From: a virus | IMG/VR virus record: IMGVR_UViG_3300020183_000008 | Span: 62,001-126,000 of that record | DNA: 64,000 nt | Direction: 5' to 3' (one strand) | Shown here: piece after piece, positions 44,608 to 52,902 of the stretch | Layout of the letters: each line of letters starts with the position of its first letter | Numbering within the stretch: position 1 is the first letter of the stretch | Made by a program: the position numbers and the translations under genes | Notes under the pieces: generated by a model | Databases searched by the model: none | What the model was told of the DNA's origin: nothing | The model's input: only the letters and a program-made list of their open reading frames with translations

Positions 44608-45170
44608 ATGAAAGTCGAATGAATGAGATAATCTTAGATATAACAAAAATGCAGATTGATTTATCAGGGAATCAAGCTGACATCACTCGTTATTATTTGA
44701 CTCAAATTCTTGCAGTTGGGAATGCTCATCTGAACAGATGTTCTGAGTTTCTTAATGAAGCCGTAGATTCTATTCGAAAGCTAGAACCTGTTTTAGACAA
44801 TTCTGAAGATCAGCTTTCTCTATCTGAAGATGACCTTTATTTAAACGACAATCAGGTTCAACAACTTTCGAGTCAAAGATTGAAAGATGCTTTTGTTCGA
44901 CAAAAAACTAAAGATCTTCGTCACCGTGTTATTGAGTTAAGGTCTAAAAAGAAGAGCCTCACCAATTTAGTAAAGATTATTGAAAACCGTATGAAATCTA
45001 TTCAGAACACGATTGTTTCTGTAAAGAAACAATTCGAAAGTACGATGATGACCGCGAAATATCTTAACTTTGATCCCACGGCAGTCGAAACACCGATAAA
45101 TACAATTCATTCCGACCCTGCGCTCATCGATCCTATCGAGGATCCAGCTCTATCTGATTTGTTAGGCTAA
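44604..45170 (+). CDS. Hypothetical coiled-coil protein
   Basis: A 188-residue protein, all helical except an acidic, proline-containing tail (DPALIDPIEDPALSDLLG). Helices at residues 10-65 and 90-150 flank an acidic loop. The order of helices, and its place between a helicase and recombination genes, are reminiscent of recombination mediators such as T4 UvsY, but I see no diagnostic motif. The acidic C-terminus could contact partner proteins as SSB tails do. Confidence 0.6.
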   Translation: MNESRMNEIILDITKMQIDLSGNQADITRYYLTQILAVGNAHLNRCSEFLNEAVDSIRKLEPVLDNSEDQLSLSEDDLYLNDNQVQQLSSQRLKDAFVRQKTKDLRHRVIELRSKKKSLTNLVKIIENRMKSIQNTIVSVKKQFESTMMTAKYLNFDPTAVETPINTIHSDPALIDPIEDPALSDLLG

Positions 45171-45204
45171 TGACGTAATAAGTACAAGTGGTTCCGGTAT
45201 TGAC

Positions 45205-45210
45205 TATAAT
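45205..45210 (+). promoter_or_regulatory. Candidate -10 (TATAAT) for the HU-like gene
   Basis: TATAAT lies 29 bp upstream of the ATG in a 63-bp gap. No consensus -35 is seen at the usual spacing. Similar TATA elements occur 29-31 bp upstream of the genes at 42952, 58963 and 63297. Confidence 0.4.
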
Positions 45211-45233
45211 CAAGTAAGTAGAGGGAACCATAA

Positions 45234-45707
45234 ATGGAACTTACTAAGAAAAAAAAGGAAAAGAGGGCTGAAGGTGAGCACACCGAGGGTTACTTGCGAA
45301 TCCTCGAAAGACGCAAACGTGAAGCTAGTTATAAATTGTATAAAAAGATGGAGATCGTAGACTTGCTTACAGGAGTCTGTGATTTACCAAAAGCAAAAAT
45401 TGGAAATGTTTTTGATGCTTTCTGTGATTTACTTGTGGAAATTTCACACACAGAAAGCATCATCCAATTTCCAAAATTCGGTCGAATCATCTTTGAACCT
45501 AAGTTTCAAAGACGCATTTTTAATCCAAAGCTAGATCGCACTGTTATTTACCAGAACCCTCGCATCACTCTTCGATTGTCAGCGAGGTTGAGAACTTTGC
45601 TTCGAAAGCAATTCCGGAGAAACTGTTATCAGCTCTATGAGTTGAACGGTTTAACTCCAAGTGTTTATGTTAGATCTGAAAGAAAAAAGAAGGGCGCTGA
45701 TGAATAA
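45234..45707 (+). CDS. HU/IHF-family DNA-binding protein
   Basis: A 157-residue protein: a basic N-terminal extension (about 40 residues), then the HU fold. KMEIVDLLTGVCDLPKAKIG is the first helical hairpin, QFPKFGRIIFEPKFQRRIFN the strand pair, and FNPKLDRTVIYQNPRITLR the DNA-binding arm, with NPK in place of NPR/NPx. A basic C-terminus (LRKQFRRN) follows. It probably bends or packages phage DNA. The ribosome site is AGAGGGAACC. Its last codons overlap the lon start by 8 bp. Confidence 0.75.
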   Translation: MELTKKKKEKRAEGEHTEGYLRILERRKREASYKLYKKMEIVDLLTGVCDLPKAKIGNVFDAFCDLLVEISHTESIIQFPKFGRIIFEPKFQRRIFNPKLDRTVIYQNPRITLRLSARLRTLLRKQFRRNCYQLYELNGLTPSVYVRSERKKKGADE

Positions 45708-48036
45708 AGATCAGATCAAGTTTGAAGAGGAATTGCCTTTGATGCCTATTAGGGATGTAGTCATGTTTCCGAACATGATTATACCTTTTTTCGTAGGCAG
45801 AGAAGAATCCATCCGTTCTATCAACTTCGCCTTGCAGCACACCCACCGAGTTGTGATTTGCGCGTCGCAAAAAGATATCTTGAATGATAAACCGTCTCCT
45901 TCAGACATCTATGAAATCGGTACTGCTTGTTTAATCGTCCGCACCAAAAATGTACCTGATGGACGGGTTAAAATTTTGGTTCAAGGGCTAGGTAAAGTAA
46001 AAATAACCGAGTTTGTGTCATCCAATCCTTATGTAGTTAAATATGAAAGGATAGATGAACCCGCCGATTCTCAAGAGGATCCTGAAACAATCGCTATCGT
46101 ACAGCTCGTGAAAGATAACATCACTCAGCTTATCGATCTCGGGAAGTTTATTACTGCCGAGGCTCCAGCTATCCTTGAAGAAACAGATGCAGGTAAACTT
46201 GCAGATTTACTTGCGGTAAATCTAACCCTCAAGGTCTCTGAAAGCTACGCTCTTCTTGAAGAAATTTCCCCTAAGAAACGACTAGATATCATTAACAAGC
46301 ATCTTGTAGCTGATATTGAAATCCACAAAATTCAGCAAAAAATAAAAAACACTACAAAAGAAGAGATGACTAAAACTCAACGCGAGTATTATTTGCGTGA
46401 GCAACTCCAATCTATTCGCAAAGAGCTAGGCGAAGTAGAAGACAAGGAAGGTTATTCGAAAAAAATCAAAGATGCGAAAATGCCTCCTGAAGCTGAAAAA
46501 GAAGCTCTGAAACAAGCTAAGAGGTTGGATTCTTTAAGCCCTGATTCTTCCGAAAGCGGCTTGATTAAACATTATCTTGATTGGATGGTCGAGGTTCCTT
46601 GGTCAATCTCTACTGAAGATGATACAAGCATTTTGCATAGCCGAGAAATCTTGAACGAAGACCATTTCGGTCTTGAAGATGTGAAAGAAAGAATTCTTGA
46701 ATTCTTATCAGTAAGAAAACTTAAAGCTGATAGTAAAGGTCCTATCTTATGTTTTGTTGGACCCCCTGGTGTTGGTAAAACTAGCATCGGTCGATCTATC
46801 GCTAAATCTCTCGGACGCAAGTATATTCGCTGTTCTTTAGGTGGTGTCCGTGATGAGGCTGAAATTAGAGGTCATCGTCGAACCTATATTGGTTCCATGC
46901 CAGGAAAAATCATTCAAAGCCTAAAACAAGCAGGTAGCAATAACCCTGTTTTTATCTTGGATGAGATTGATAAGATGGGGCGTGACTTTAGAGGTGATCC
47001 ATCAGCGGCTTTGCTCGAAGTTCTTGACCCTGAGCAAAACAGAGAATTTAAAGACCATTATCTAAATGTACCTTTTGATGTAAGCCAAGTTTTTTTCATC
47101 GCCACAGCAAACTCGTTGGATACGATTCCAGGACCTTTGCTAGACCGCATGGAAGTCATCAAGGTATCAGGTTATACTGATCGTGAAAAACTTGAAATCT
47201 GTAAACAATACCTTTTGCCTAAACAGCAAACAGAAAACGGTTTGAGCGATAAAGTTATTGAATTTACAGAATCAGCGATTCAAAAGATTATTCGAGGTTA
47301 TACGCGAGAAAACGGTTTGCGTAATCTTGAAAGGCTTGCCTCTAAAATTTATCGTAAAATTGCCCTGAAAGTCGCTGAAGATGGTGTTGATGGTAATTTC
47401 AAGATCGATGCTGAGGATATTCCGACCTACTTAGGTAGTGTGAAGTATCTCGATGATGACTTGGCTGAAAAAGATTTGGTAGGGGTTGTCACAGGTCTGG
47501 CTTGGACAAGCGTTGGTGGTGAAACTCTGGAAATGGAAGCTATTAAAGTTCCAGACACTACCTTCAACATCAAGGTCACAGGTCAGCTTGGTAGCGTTAT
47601 GAAAGAATCATCAGAGATATCTTTCAGTGTTGTCAAAAGCAAACTCTCTGAATTAGGTGTGAACATCGAGGATCACAAAAACACTTCCATCCACGTTCAT
47701 GCCCTTGATGGAGCCGTGCCAAAAGATGGACCTTCGGCGGGAATCACGATGGCTGTCGCTATAGCGAGTGTCTTGTCTGATCGTCCGATCAGCAGGGATG
47801 TAGCCATGACGGGTGAGCTCTCGTTAACAGGAAGGGTTATGATCATCGGTGGGGTGAAGGAAAAACTAATCGCCGCCGCAAGGAAAGGCTGCAAGAAAGT
47901 CCTCATCCCTAAAGATAACTTCAAAGACTTGGAAGATGTTCCCAAAGAGGTTCTCTCAGCTTTAGAGGTGGTTCCTGTGAGTACGATAGATGAAGTATTC
48001 AGCCACTCTCTGAGCAAAAAAAAGAAAAAGGGGTGA
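45700..48036 (+). CDS. lon: ATP-dependent Lon protease
   Basis: About 778 residues from ATG 45700, chosen over an in-frame upstream ATG because family proteins start just before LPLMPIRDVVMFPNMIIPFF and GAAGGG precedes it. Domains in order are the LON substrate domain, a coiled coil, and an AAA+ core (Walker A GPPGVGKTS, Walker B VFILDEIDKM). The S16 protease follows, with catalytic Ser in KDGPSAGITMA and Lys in GGVKEKLIAAARKG. It appears complete and active. Full-length Lon in a phage is uncommon. It may degrade host regulators or phage proteins. Confidence 0.96.
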   Translation: MNKDQIKFEEELPLMPIRDVVMFPNMIIPFFVGREESIRSINFALQHTHRVVICASQKDILNDKPSPSDIYEIGTACLIVRTKNVPDGRVKILVQGLGKVKITEFVSSNPYVVKYERIDEPADSQEDPETIAIVQLVKDNITQLIDLGKFITAEAPAILEETDAGKLADLLAVNLTLKVSESYALLEEISPKKRLDIINKHLVADIEIHKIQQKIKNTTKEEMTKTQREYYLREQLQSIRKELGEVEDKEGYSKKIKDAKMPPEAEKEALKQAKRLDSLSPDSSESGLIKHYLDWMVEVPWSISTEDDTSILHSREILNEDHFGLEDVKERILEFLSVRKLKADSKGPILCFVGPPGVGKTSIGRSIAKSLGRKYIRCSLGGVRDEAEIRGHRRTYIGSMPGKIIQSLKQAGSNNPVFILDEIDKMGRDFRGDPSAALLEVLDPEQNREFKDHYLNVPFDVSQVFFIATANSLDTIPGPLLDRMEVIKVSGYTDREKLEICKQYLLPKQQTENGLSDKVIEFTESAIQKIIRGYTRENGLRNLERLASKIYRKIALKVAEDGVDGNFKIDAEDIPTYLGSVKYLDDDLAEKDLVGVVTGLAWTSVGGETLEMEAIKVPDTTFNIKVTGQLGSVMKESSEISFSVVKSKLSELGVNIEDHKNTSIHVHALDGAVPKDGPSAGITMAVAIASVLSDRPISRDVAMTGELSLTGRVMIIGGVKEKLIAAARKGCKKVLIPKDNFKDLEDVPKEVLSALEVVPVSTIDEVFSHSLSKKKKKG

Positions 48037-48039
48037 TTT

Positions 48040-48885
48040 GTGGCGGAGATTTACAGGGATAATGAAGGTGTAGTTCTCAAAAAACTCGGCAAACCTGTTC
48101 GCAGAACTATTGTGGACAAAAATACACGAGTTTCTGATGATTTTGACCTGACTACCCCTGAAGAAGAATCGACTCGACCTGTCGGCAAAAGGACTTTGAT
48201 TGCAAACGAAGGTCCTTCCTCAGATGGAAAGATAGATTTCAAAGTTAATCCTGACTGTTTTGACTATCTTTTGCAGTACCACGAATCCTATAAACACCCT
48301 AATGATGCTGAAGGTTACAAGGCGACATCTGAAAAAGTCTGTAATAGTTTCAATAAAATTTTCAAAAGTCAGATGACTCCACCTGAACTAGCTTCTGAAC
48401 TTAATTCGCGTCTTGGGGTATCTGTAGGTGGAACAACACCACCGACAGTCTTAGGGGCAGAAGCCATTAAAAATAGACAAGTCGGTCAGCGATTAAAGCC
48501 ACAAGAAGAACCGAGGCAAGAGCAGCAAAAATCGGAATCTTCCGATGATATTCTTTTTACACCGTTGAAAGTCGAGCGGCTGAGTACCGTTTCGGGTGGT
48601 AAAGTTTTATTGTCAGGTGAACGCTATGAAATTTGTAAAATTTTGAATTGTCCCCATATCTGTGTTGTTTCTCGAAACAAAGGTAAGCTGACTCAAAACG
48701 GTCTGATGCACGCAGCTTGCTCGAATTCAGAGCAAGGGGAAATCGACAAAAAAACTTGCCCGCAAGAAGCACCCCGAAACGACAAAGAAGAATTGGCTTA
48801 TCAACTATTCTTTCAAACATTTGGTGATGAAATGAAAGCTCGAAAGATGCTTTTCATATCTAAAGAGGTATTTTCACCAAAGTAA
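48040..48885 (+). CDS. Hypothetical protein with C-terminal cysteines
   Basis: A 281-residue protein with a GTG start behind AAGGGG, 3 bp after lon. The N-terminal 75 residues are polar. A helical region (DCFDYLLQYHESYKHPND) and a Pro/Gln-rich linker follow. The C-terminal part has CKILNCPHICVVSR and later CS and CP residues that might bind metal. Tight linkage to lon suggests an adaptor or substrate, but this is only contextual. I do not recognise the family. Confidence 0.65.
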   Translation: MAEIYRDNEGVVLKKLGKPVRRTIVDKNTRVSDDFDLTTPEEESTRPVGKRTLIANEGPSSDGKIDFKVNPDCFDYLLQYHESYKHPNDAEGYKATSEKVCNSFNKIFKSQMTPPELASELNSRLGVSVGGTTPPTVLGAEAIKNRQVGQRLKPQEEPRQEQQKSESSDDILFTPLKVERLSTVSGGKVLLSGERYEICKILNCPHICVVSRNKGKLTQNGLMHAACSNSEQGEIDKKTCPQEAPRNDKEELAYQLFFQTFGDEMKARKMLFISKEVFSPK

Positions 48886-48888
48886 CTT

Positions 48889-48898
48889 TCCGCCGAAA
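48889..48898 (-). promoter_or_regulatory. TTTCGGCGGA element, exact, reverse orientation
   Basis: Plus-strand TTTCCGCCGAAA (48887-48898), the near-palindromic 12-bp form, begins right after the upstream stop. A second identical copy lies 36 bp away. Confidence 0.6.
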
Positions 48899-48924
48899 TT
48901 TATTTTTGGTGAGGTATTGATTTT

Positions 48925-48934
48925 TCCGCCGAAA
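48925..48934 (-). promoter_or_regulatory. TTTCGGCGGA element, exact, reverse orientation
   Basis: Plus-strand TTTCCGCCGAAA (48923-48934), identical to the copy 36 bp upstream. The pair precedes the SSB candidate. Two identical sites spaced by a multiple near the helical repeat suggest cooperative protein binding. Confidence 0.6.
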
Positions 48935-48997
48935 TCACGGACGATAAAAAAGGTAAGGGAATTGCCAAGGTCGAAGAGTGATGATCTTTGACTAAAC

Positions 48998-49016
48998 TCA
49001 CTATGACCAAGTGAGA
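48998..49016. other. Hairpin in the leader of the SSB candidate
   Basis: CTCACT-ATGACCA-AGTGAG forms a 6-bp stem with a 7-nt loop about 40 bp before the ATG. There is no T-run, so an mRNA leader structure or a translational operator is more likely than a terminator. Confidence 0.4.
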
Positions 49017-49056
49017 TTCCGACAAAGACTAACGGTCAAAAGTCAAGAGGTGAATC

Positions 49057-49716
49057 ATGTCATCATCAGTTCAGGAAATGTCGTTCGATGATAGCTCTCT
49101 AGCATCTGCACAGGTAGACCGCTTTAAGGGCACTAAAGATGTTACGGATCGTATCGCTTTTGTTCATCTGAACCCGCAGAAAAAACCGGTCATCAAATCA
49201 GCGAATGTGGTATACATCGAAGGTGCTGGTTACTGCATCGCAAATGAAGCGACTGAAAAATTGGGTTATACGAGCGCATCTCAGCGGTTTGTGGCGATTA
49301 TTGCGCACTATACAACTGATCGTCTCGGAAAGCTCAAAACCCCGTTCACGGAAAACAGCGTGAACTTGAAATACTACATCTTCTCTAAGGCGAAGGCTGA
49401 ACGCCTTAGTGCTATCAACTCCGAGTTCCCTCTTTCGGAACACGATCTTTTGGCAAAATGCACGGAAGCTACTTACCAGAAGATTGACTTTACGCCTTGT
49501 AAAGAGGCTGCGTGGAAACTCAAGCCTGAGATCAAGAAATTGGTCGAGGAGCAAGTCGCTGTTCTTGCCAAGAACATGGACCGCGAGCTTGGGCGTACAT
49601 GGACGGTTGAGGAGTTGAAAGCTAAGTTAGGACAAGCCTCGGAATCTGAAGAACCTGATTCTGCTTCAACAGTTAATCAGAGTTCAGCAGCAGACGATAT
49701 CCTAGCTTCCCTTTAA
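49057..49716 (+). CDS. Candidate single-stranded DNA-binding protein
   Basis: A 219-residue protein. The first half is beta-strand-rich (RIAFVHLNPQKKPVIKSANV, VVYIEGAGYCIAN), compatible with an OB-like fold. The C-terminus is an acidic linker ending SSAADDILASL, like the acidic tip of SSB and gp32 proteins. It directly precedes RuvC, RecA and Rad50/Mre11-type genes, has the most elaborate leader on the right arm, AAGAGGTGA as ribosome site, and its own terminator. These point to an abundant DNA-binding protein. No sequence motif proves it. Confidence 0.5.
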   Translation: MSSSVQEMSFDDSSLASAQVDRFKGTKDVTDRIAFVHLNPQKKPVIKSANVVYIEGAGYCIANEATEKLGYTSASQRFVAIIAHYTTDRLGKLKTPFTENSVNLKYYIFSKAKAERLSAINSEFPLSEHDLLAKCTEATYQKIDFTPCKEAAWKLKPEIKKLVEEQVAVLAKNMDRELGRTWTVEELKAKLGQASESEEPDSASTVNQSSAADDILASL

Positions 49717-49728
49717 ACCAAGGATGGG

Positions 49729-49765
49729 GATGGGTGCTCTGAAAGGAGCACCCATCAGGGGTTTT
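49729..49765 (+). terminator. Stem-loop terminator after the SSB candidate
   Basis: A perfect 11-bp stem, GATGGGTGCTC-TGAAAG-GAGCACCCATC, is followed after five bases by TTTT. It ends 1-10 bp before the RuvC-like start. It may attenuate rather than fully stop, letting SSB be made in excess of the recombination proteins. Confidence 0.75.
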
Positions 49766-49766
49766 C

Positions 49767-50429
49767 ATGCGAGTTATTGGCGTTGACCCATCACTAACCA
49801 ATCTTGGTTATTGTGTCTTAGATTCCAAAGATGGATTGCTTGAAAAAGGTAAATTTCAGACATCACCGGAAGATGGTCTGAACATACAGCGGTATTTCTT
49901 ACAAGCGAAACGCATGTCTGAACTTATTCGCAAGTATGATATCAAGTATCTAGCATCCGAATCACCAATCATGCGTGATTTTTCAACCGAAATATTGTTT
50001 GGATTACAAAGTTTTCTTCAAGGTGTTTATTGGGCTCACGGCTTGAAAGTTGTGTTTTTAGCACCAACTCAAGTGAAAAGTTACGCTTGCCCTAACACCA
50101 AAGGAAAAGTTTTCAAATCCGACATGGTAAAAGCCGCTCGGTTGGATCTAGGGATGGCTGATAATGCTCGCCTTGCTAACGATGTCGCTGATGCCTTCTG
50201 GATAAGTAAGATAGGATTTCGTTTTTGGTCTTACATGGAAGGTGAAATCAAAGAATCCGATTTAACCAAGAAGGAACATGACATGTTTCTTCAACAACAT
50301 GAGTATACACGGGGTAAGAAAAAAGGTTTTGTCGAAAAGAAGGGGATTGTTTTCCGCCGAAATGAGATCTACTATCTTTTCGATGAAATTCCCTACCCTG
50401 ATGCAGACTTTCTAAGGAGAAACCGATGA
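49767..50429 (+). CDS. RuvC-like Holliday junction resolvase
   Basis: A 220-residue protein. The RNase H-like acidic set matches RuvC closely: D7 in MRVIGVDPSLTNLGY, E65 in YLASESPIMRD, and D139/D142 in LANDVADAFW. A ~70-residue basic extension follows the core. It should cut four-way junctions during recombination or packaging. The ribosome site is AGGGGTTTTC at the terminator base. Its stop overlaps the RecA start. The last part contains an exact regulatory element 73 bp before recA. Confidence 0.85.
   Translation: MRVIGVDPSLTNLGYCVLDSKDGLLEKGKFQTSPEDGLNIQRYFLQAKRMSELIRKYDIKYLASESPIMRDFSTEILFGLQSFLQGVYWAHGLKVVFLAPTQVKSYACPNTKGKVFKSDMVKAARLDLGMADNARLANDVADAFWISKIGFRFWSYMEGEIKESDLTKKEHDMFLQQHEYTRGKKKGFVEKKGIVFRRNEIYYLFDEIPYPDADFLRRNR
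50353..50362 (-). promoter_or_regulatory. TTTCGGCGGA element, exact, reverse orientation
   Basis: Plus-strand TTTCCGCCGAAA (50351-50362), the same 12-bp form as the two copies before the SSB candidate. It is inside the ruvC-like gene and 64 bp upstream of the recA start. Confidence 0.5.
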
Positions 50430-51625
50430 GCAGCAAGAAAAAAGGCATGTCTGATGTTATTGCAGGTTTGACCAAGGAATTTGGGTCAAGCGTATTGGTG
50501 GATTTTAACGAGAAACTTGATTTTATTTATACGGGTTCGATCATCCTGAATAAAATTTTGGGCATCCCTGGTTACCCAAAAAAAAGAATCTCAGAAATTT
50601 ACGGACCTGAATCATCGGGTAAATCAACTTTGGCGATGATTGCAGCCGCAAACGTATTAAATGAAGGTGGCAACGTCGTTTATCTTGATTATGAAGGTTC
50701 TTTTGTAGTCGAGTATGCGCAGACGTTAGGATTCCCTGTAGATCTTATAAATGACCACGACCGTTTTATTCTTGTAAATCCGGAAGACCTTGAAAAAGGT
50801 TGGCAGGTGGTACGCACCCTTTTGGAAAGTGCTGCGAAGATTGACCTGATTATCATCGACTCTCTTGCTGCAATGACACCAAGGGCTTTGCTCGAAGGTG
50901 ATCCAGAGAAAACTCCTCAAGTCGGTCTTCAGGCTCGTAAGATTGGAATGTTCCTCGCTGAAATCAGCAAAACCATTATCGATACCAACACTGCTTTGCT
51001 GATCGTGAATCAAATTCGTAACAGAATTAAATCGAGTCCTATGGACTTCGGACCCGACACTGACAGTCCAGGTGGAAGGGCTCTAAAATTTTATGCCACG
51101 CTGCGTCTTGAATTGTCCCCTGGACGCAAGGAATCGCGTGAGGCTATTAACCCTGTGACTGGTATTAAAGATGATGTTCCTTTCGGGACTTTCGTCAATG
51201 CCGTGTGCCGTAAGAACAAGTTAGCTACTCCCTTCCGTAAGGGCTCGTTCTTCCTTGAATATGGAATCGGAGTGGATAATTTACGTAGTTTGGTTGACCT
51301 TGCGGAAAATCTTAAAATCATCACTCGCAAAGGTTCATACTACTTCCTCGATCCAAGTTTCCCTTTGGTCATGGACAGCAATTTGATGGCAGGTGATGAA
51401 CCTAAATTTCAAGGTTCAGAGAAGCTATACCAATACTTTGCGACTCACTCAGACATGCGTGAGAAACTAGCAGACCGCGTTCTGTTAGATCCAGATGAAA
51501 ACGTGAAACGGGAGACGTTGGCTGAAGATAAAAAACACAGCTACACACAAGCTGAAGTCGCCCACGATCAAGAAAACGTAAAGTCTGTAAAACGTAAATC
51601 AAAAGATGCGGCTAAAGAAGCATGA
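50426..51625 (+). CDS. recA: RecA/UvsX recombinase
   Basis: A 399-residue protein. Walker A is GPESSGKST (residues 60-68), identical in form to bacterial RecA. VYLDYEGSF follows, then Walker B LIIIDSLAAMTPRALLEG and the L1/L2 region NQIRNRIKSSPMDFGPD with SPGGRALKFYATLRLEL. The C-terminus is a long charged tail. It forms filaments on ssDNA and exchanges strands. It is coupled by ATGA overlaps to RuvC-like and Rad50-N genes, so resection and strand exchange are co-expressed. Confidence 0.94.
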   Translation: MSSKKKGMSDVIAGLTKEFGSSVLVDFNEKLDFIYTGSIILNKILGIPGYPKKRISEIYGPESSGKSTLAMIAAANVLNEGGNVVYLDYEGSFVVEYAQTLGFPVDLINDHDRFILVNPEDLEKGWQVVRTLLESAAKIDLIIIDSLAAMTPRALLEGDPEKTPQVGLQARKIGMFLAEISKTIIDTNTALLIVNQIRNRIKSSPMDFGPDTDSPGGRALKFYATLRLELSPGRKESREAINPVTGIKDDVPFGTFVNAVCRKNKLATPFRKGSFFLEYGIGVDNLRSLVDLAENLKIITRKGSYYFLDPSFPLVMDSNLMAGDEPKFQGSEKLYQYFATHSDMREKLADRVLLDPDENVKRETLAEDKKHSYTQAEVAHDQENVKSVKRKSKDAAKEA

Positions 51626-52902
51626 AAGATGTTTTAAAGGTAGAGTTGGAAAACATCCAAGCGGTGAAAAAAGCCTCGATTGAAATCGAAGGCTTCACCG
51701 CTGTGGTTGGGCGTAGTAACTCTGGTAAATCATCATTGATTCGAGGTATGCACGCAGCCTTAACAAATAAGAGCCCCAAAACTCTGTTTCGCACAGGTAC
51801 AAACCAAAGCTCGGTAAAAATCGAGGATGTTGCTAAAAATATTTCCATCGAATGGAAAAAAGGCGACAAGATAAACGCATACCTAATCAATGGCAAAGAA
51901 TTTACCAAAGTTGGCAAAGATGTTCCAAAAGATGTAGAAGAATTTGGATTTAAAGATATCCGTGTAAATGATGAACCTCTTGAAGTTCAATTTGCAAGGC
52001 AGCACGAATACATTTTCTTATTAAATAGATCCGGTGGGTTCATCGCTGATTTTATATCAAAAATCACCAAAGCTGATGTACTAACTGGTGCTGTGAAAGA
52101 TTGCGAATCTGATATAAGAAAATGTAATGAAAATATTAAATCTTCTCAAAAAGAAAAGGATCGTTTAGACCTACAACTCCAACGATTCATTTCTGTTGAC
52201 AAGATAGATACTGATTTAGATGAAACAATCAAAGATATAAAAAAGTCAATAACTTTACATGAAGATGTAATTTTCTTAGATGCATCCCTTCGATCTTTTG
52301 AAGATTTTCAAAACCAAATTAAAAAACTTAAAAATCTACCTGAAATTTTGTTTGTCGATTTTGACATCAACGCTATTGAAAACATCGATTGCTATATTCA
52401 AGGTAGAGATGATTTGAAGGCTGAACTCTCTGTTCTGTCAAAAATACCTGATGTGCCAAAAGCTGAATTTAACCTTCAGTCGCTTCTCAGTATTGAGTCT
52501 TGGGTACTCGAAAGAGATATTCAAAAAAATAAATATGTACCGCTAAAAACTTTAAATGATTTTTCTGTTCCAAGTCTTGATTTTAAATTAGCAGATCTGG
52601 AATTGATCGAGATCACTTATAAATCTTTGAAATCAAGAATTCCGAATCTGCCTGATGTACCTGAATTAGAAACAGTCTCCGAAAAAATATCAGACATCAA
52701 TAACATCGAGTTATTCAGAAAAGATTACACCTCAGTCGAAGCGGACATAATTTCTATCCAAAAACAGTTGAAAGATACATCAGACCAAATCAAAAACTTC
52801 TTTGATCAAAAGAAAAAGATGCAAAAAGATTTAGGTGACTGCCCAACCTGTGGAAGAGGTTTCGATGGTGAAGAAAAAGACTGTTCTACTCACAGTGGGT
52901 GA
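51622..52902 (+). CDS. Rad50/SbcC-like N-terminal half ending at a zinc hook
   Basis: A 426-residue protein. Walker A is GRSNSGKSS (residues 30-38), preceded by an SMC-type IEIEGFTAVV strand. A Q-loop-like VQFARQHEYIFLL follows. Residues ~150-400 are coiled coil. The chain ends soon after CPTCGRGF (C407, C410), a Rad50 zinc-hook CxxC. Walker B and signature are absent here and are found in a separate gene at 54950. This half would bind ATP only with that partner. It overlaps the Mre11-like gene by 38 bp. Confidence 0.8.
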   Translation: MKDVLKVELENIQAVKKASIEIEGFTAVVGRSNSGKSSLIRGMHAALTNKSPKTLFRTGTNQSSVKIEDVAKNISIEWKKGDKINAYLINGKEFTKVGKDVPKDVEEFGFKDIRVNDEPLEVQFARQHEYIFLLNRSGGFIADFISKITKADVLTGAVKDCESDIRKCNENIKSSQKEKDRLDLQLQRFISVDKIDTDLDETIKDIKKSITLHEDVIFLDASLRSFEDFQNQIKKLKNLPEILFVDFDINAIENIDCYIQGRDDLKAELSVLSKIPDVPKAEFNLQSLLSIESWVLERDIQKNKYVPLKTLNDFSVPSLDFKLADLELIEITYKSLKSRIPNLPDVPELETVSEKISDINNIELFRKDYTSVEADIISIQKQLKDTSDQIKNFFDQKKKMQKDLGDCPTCGRGFDGEEKDCSTHSG

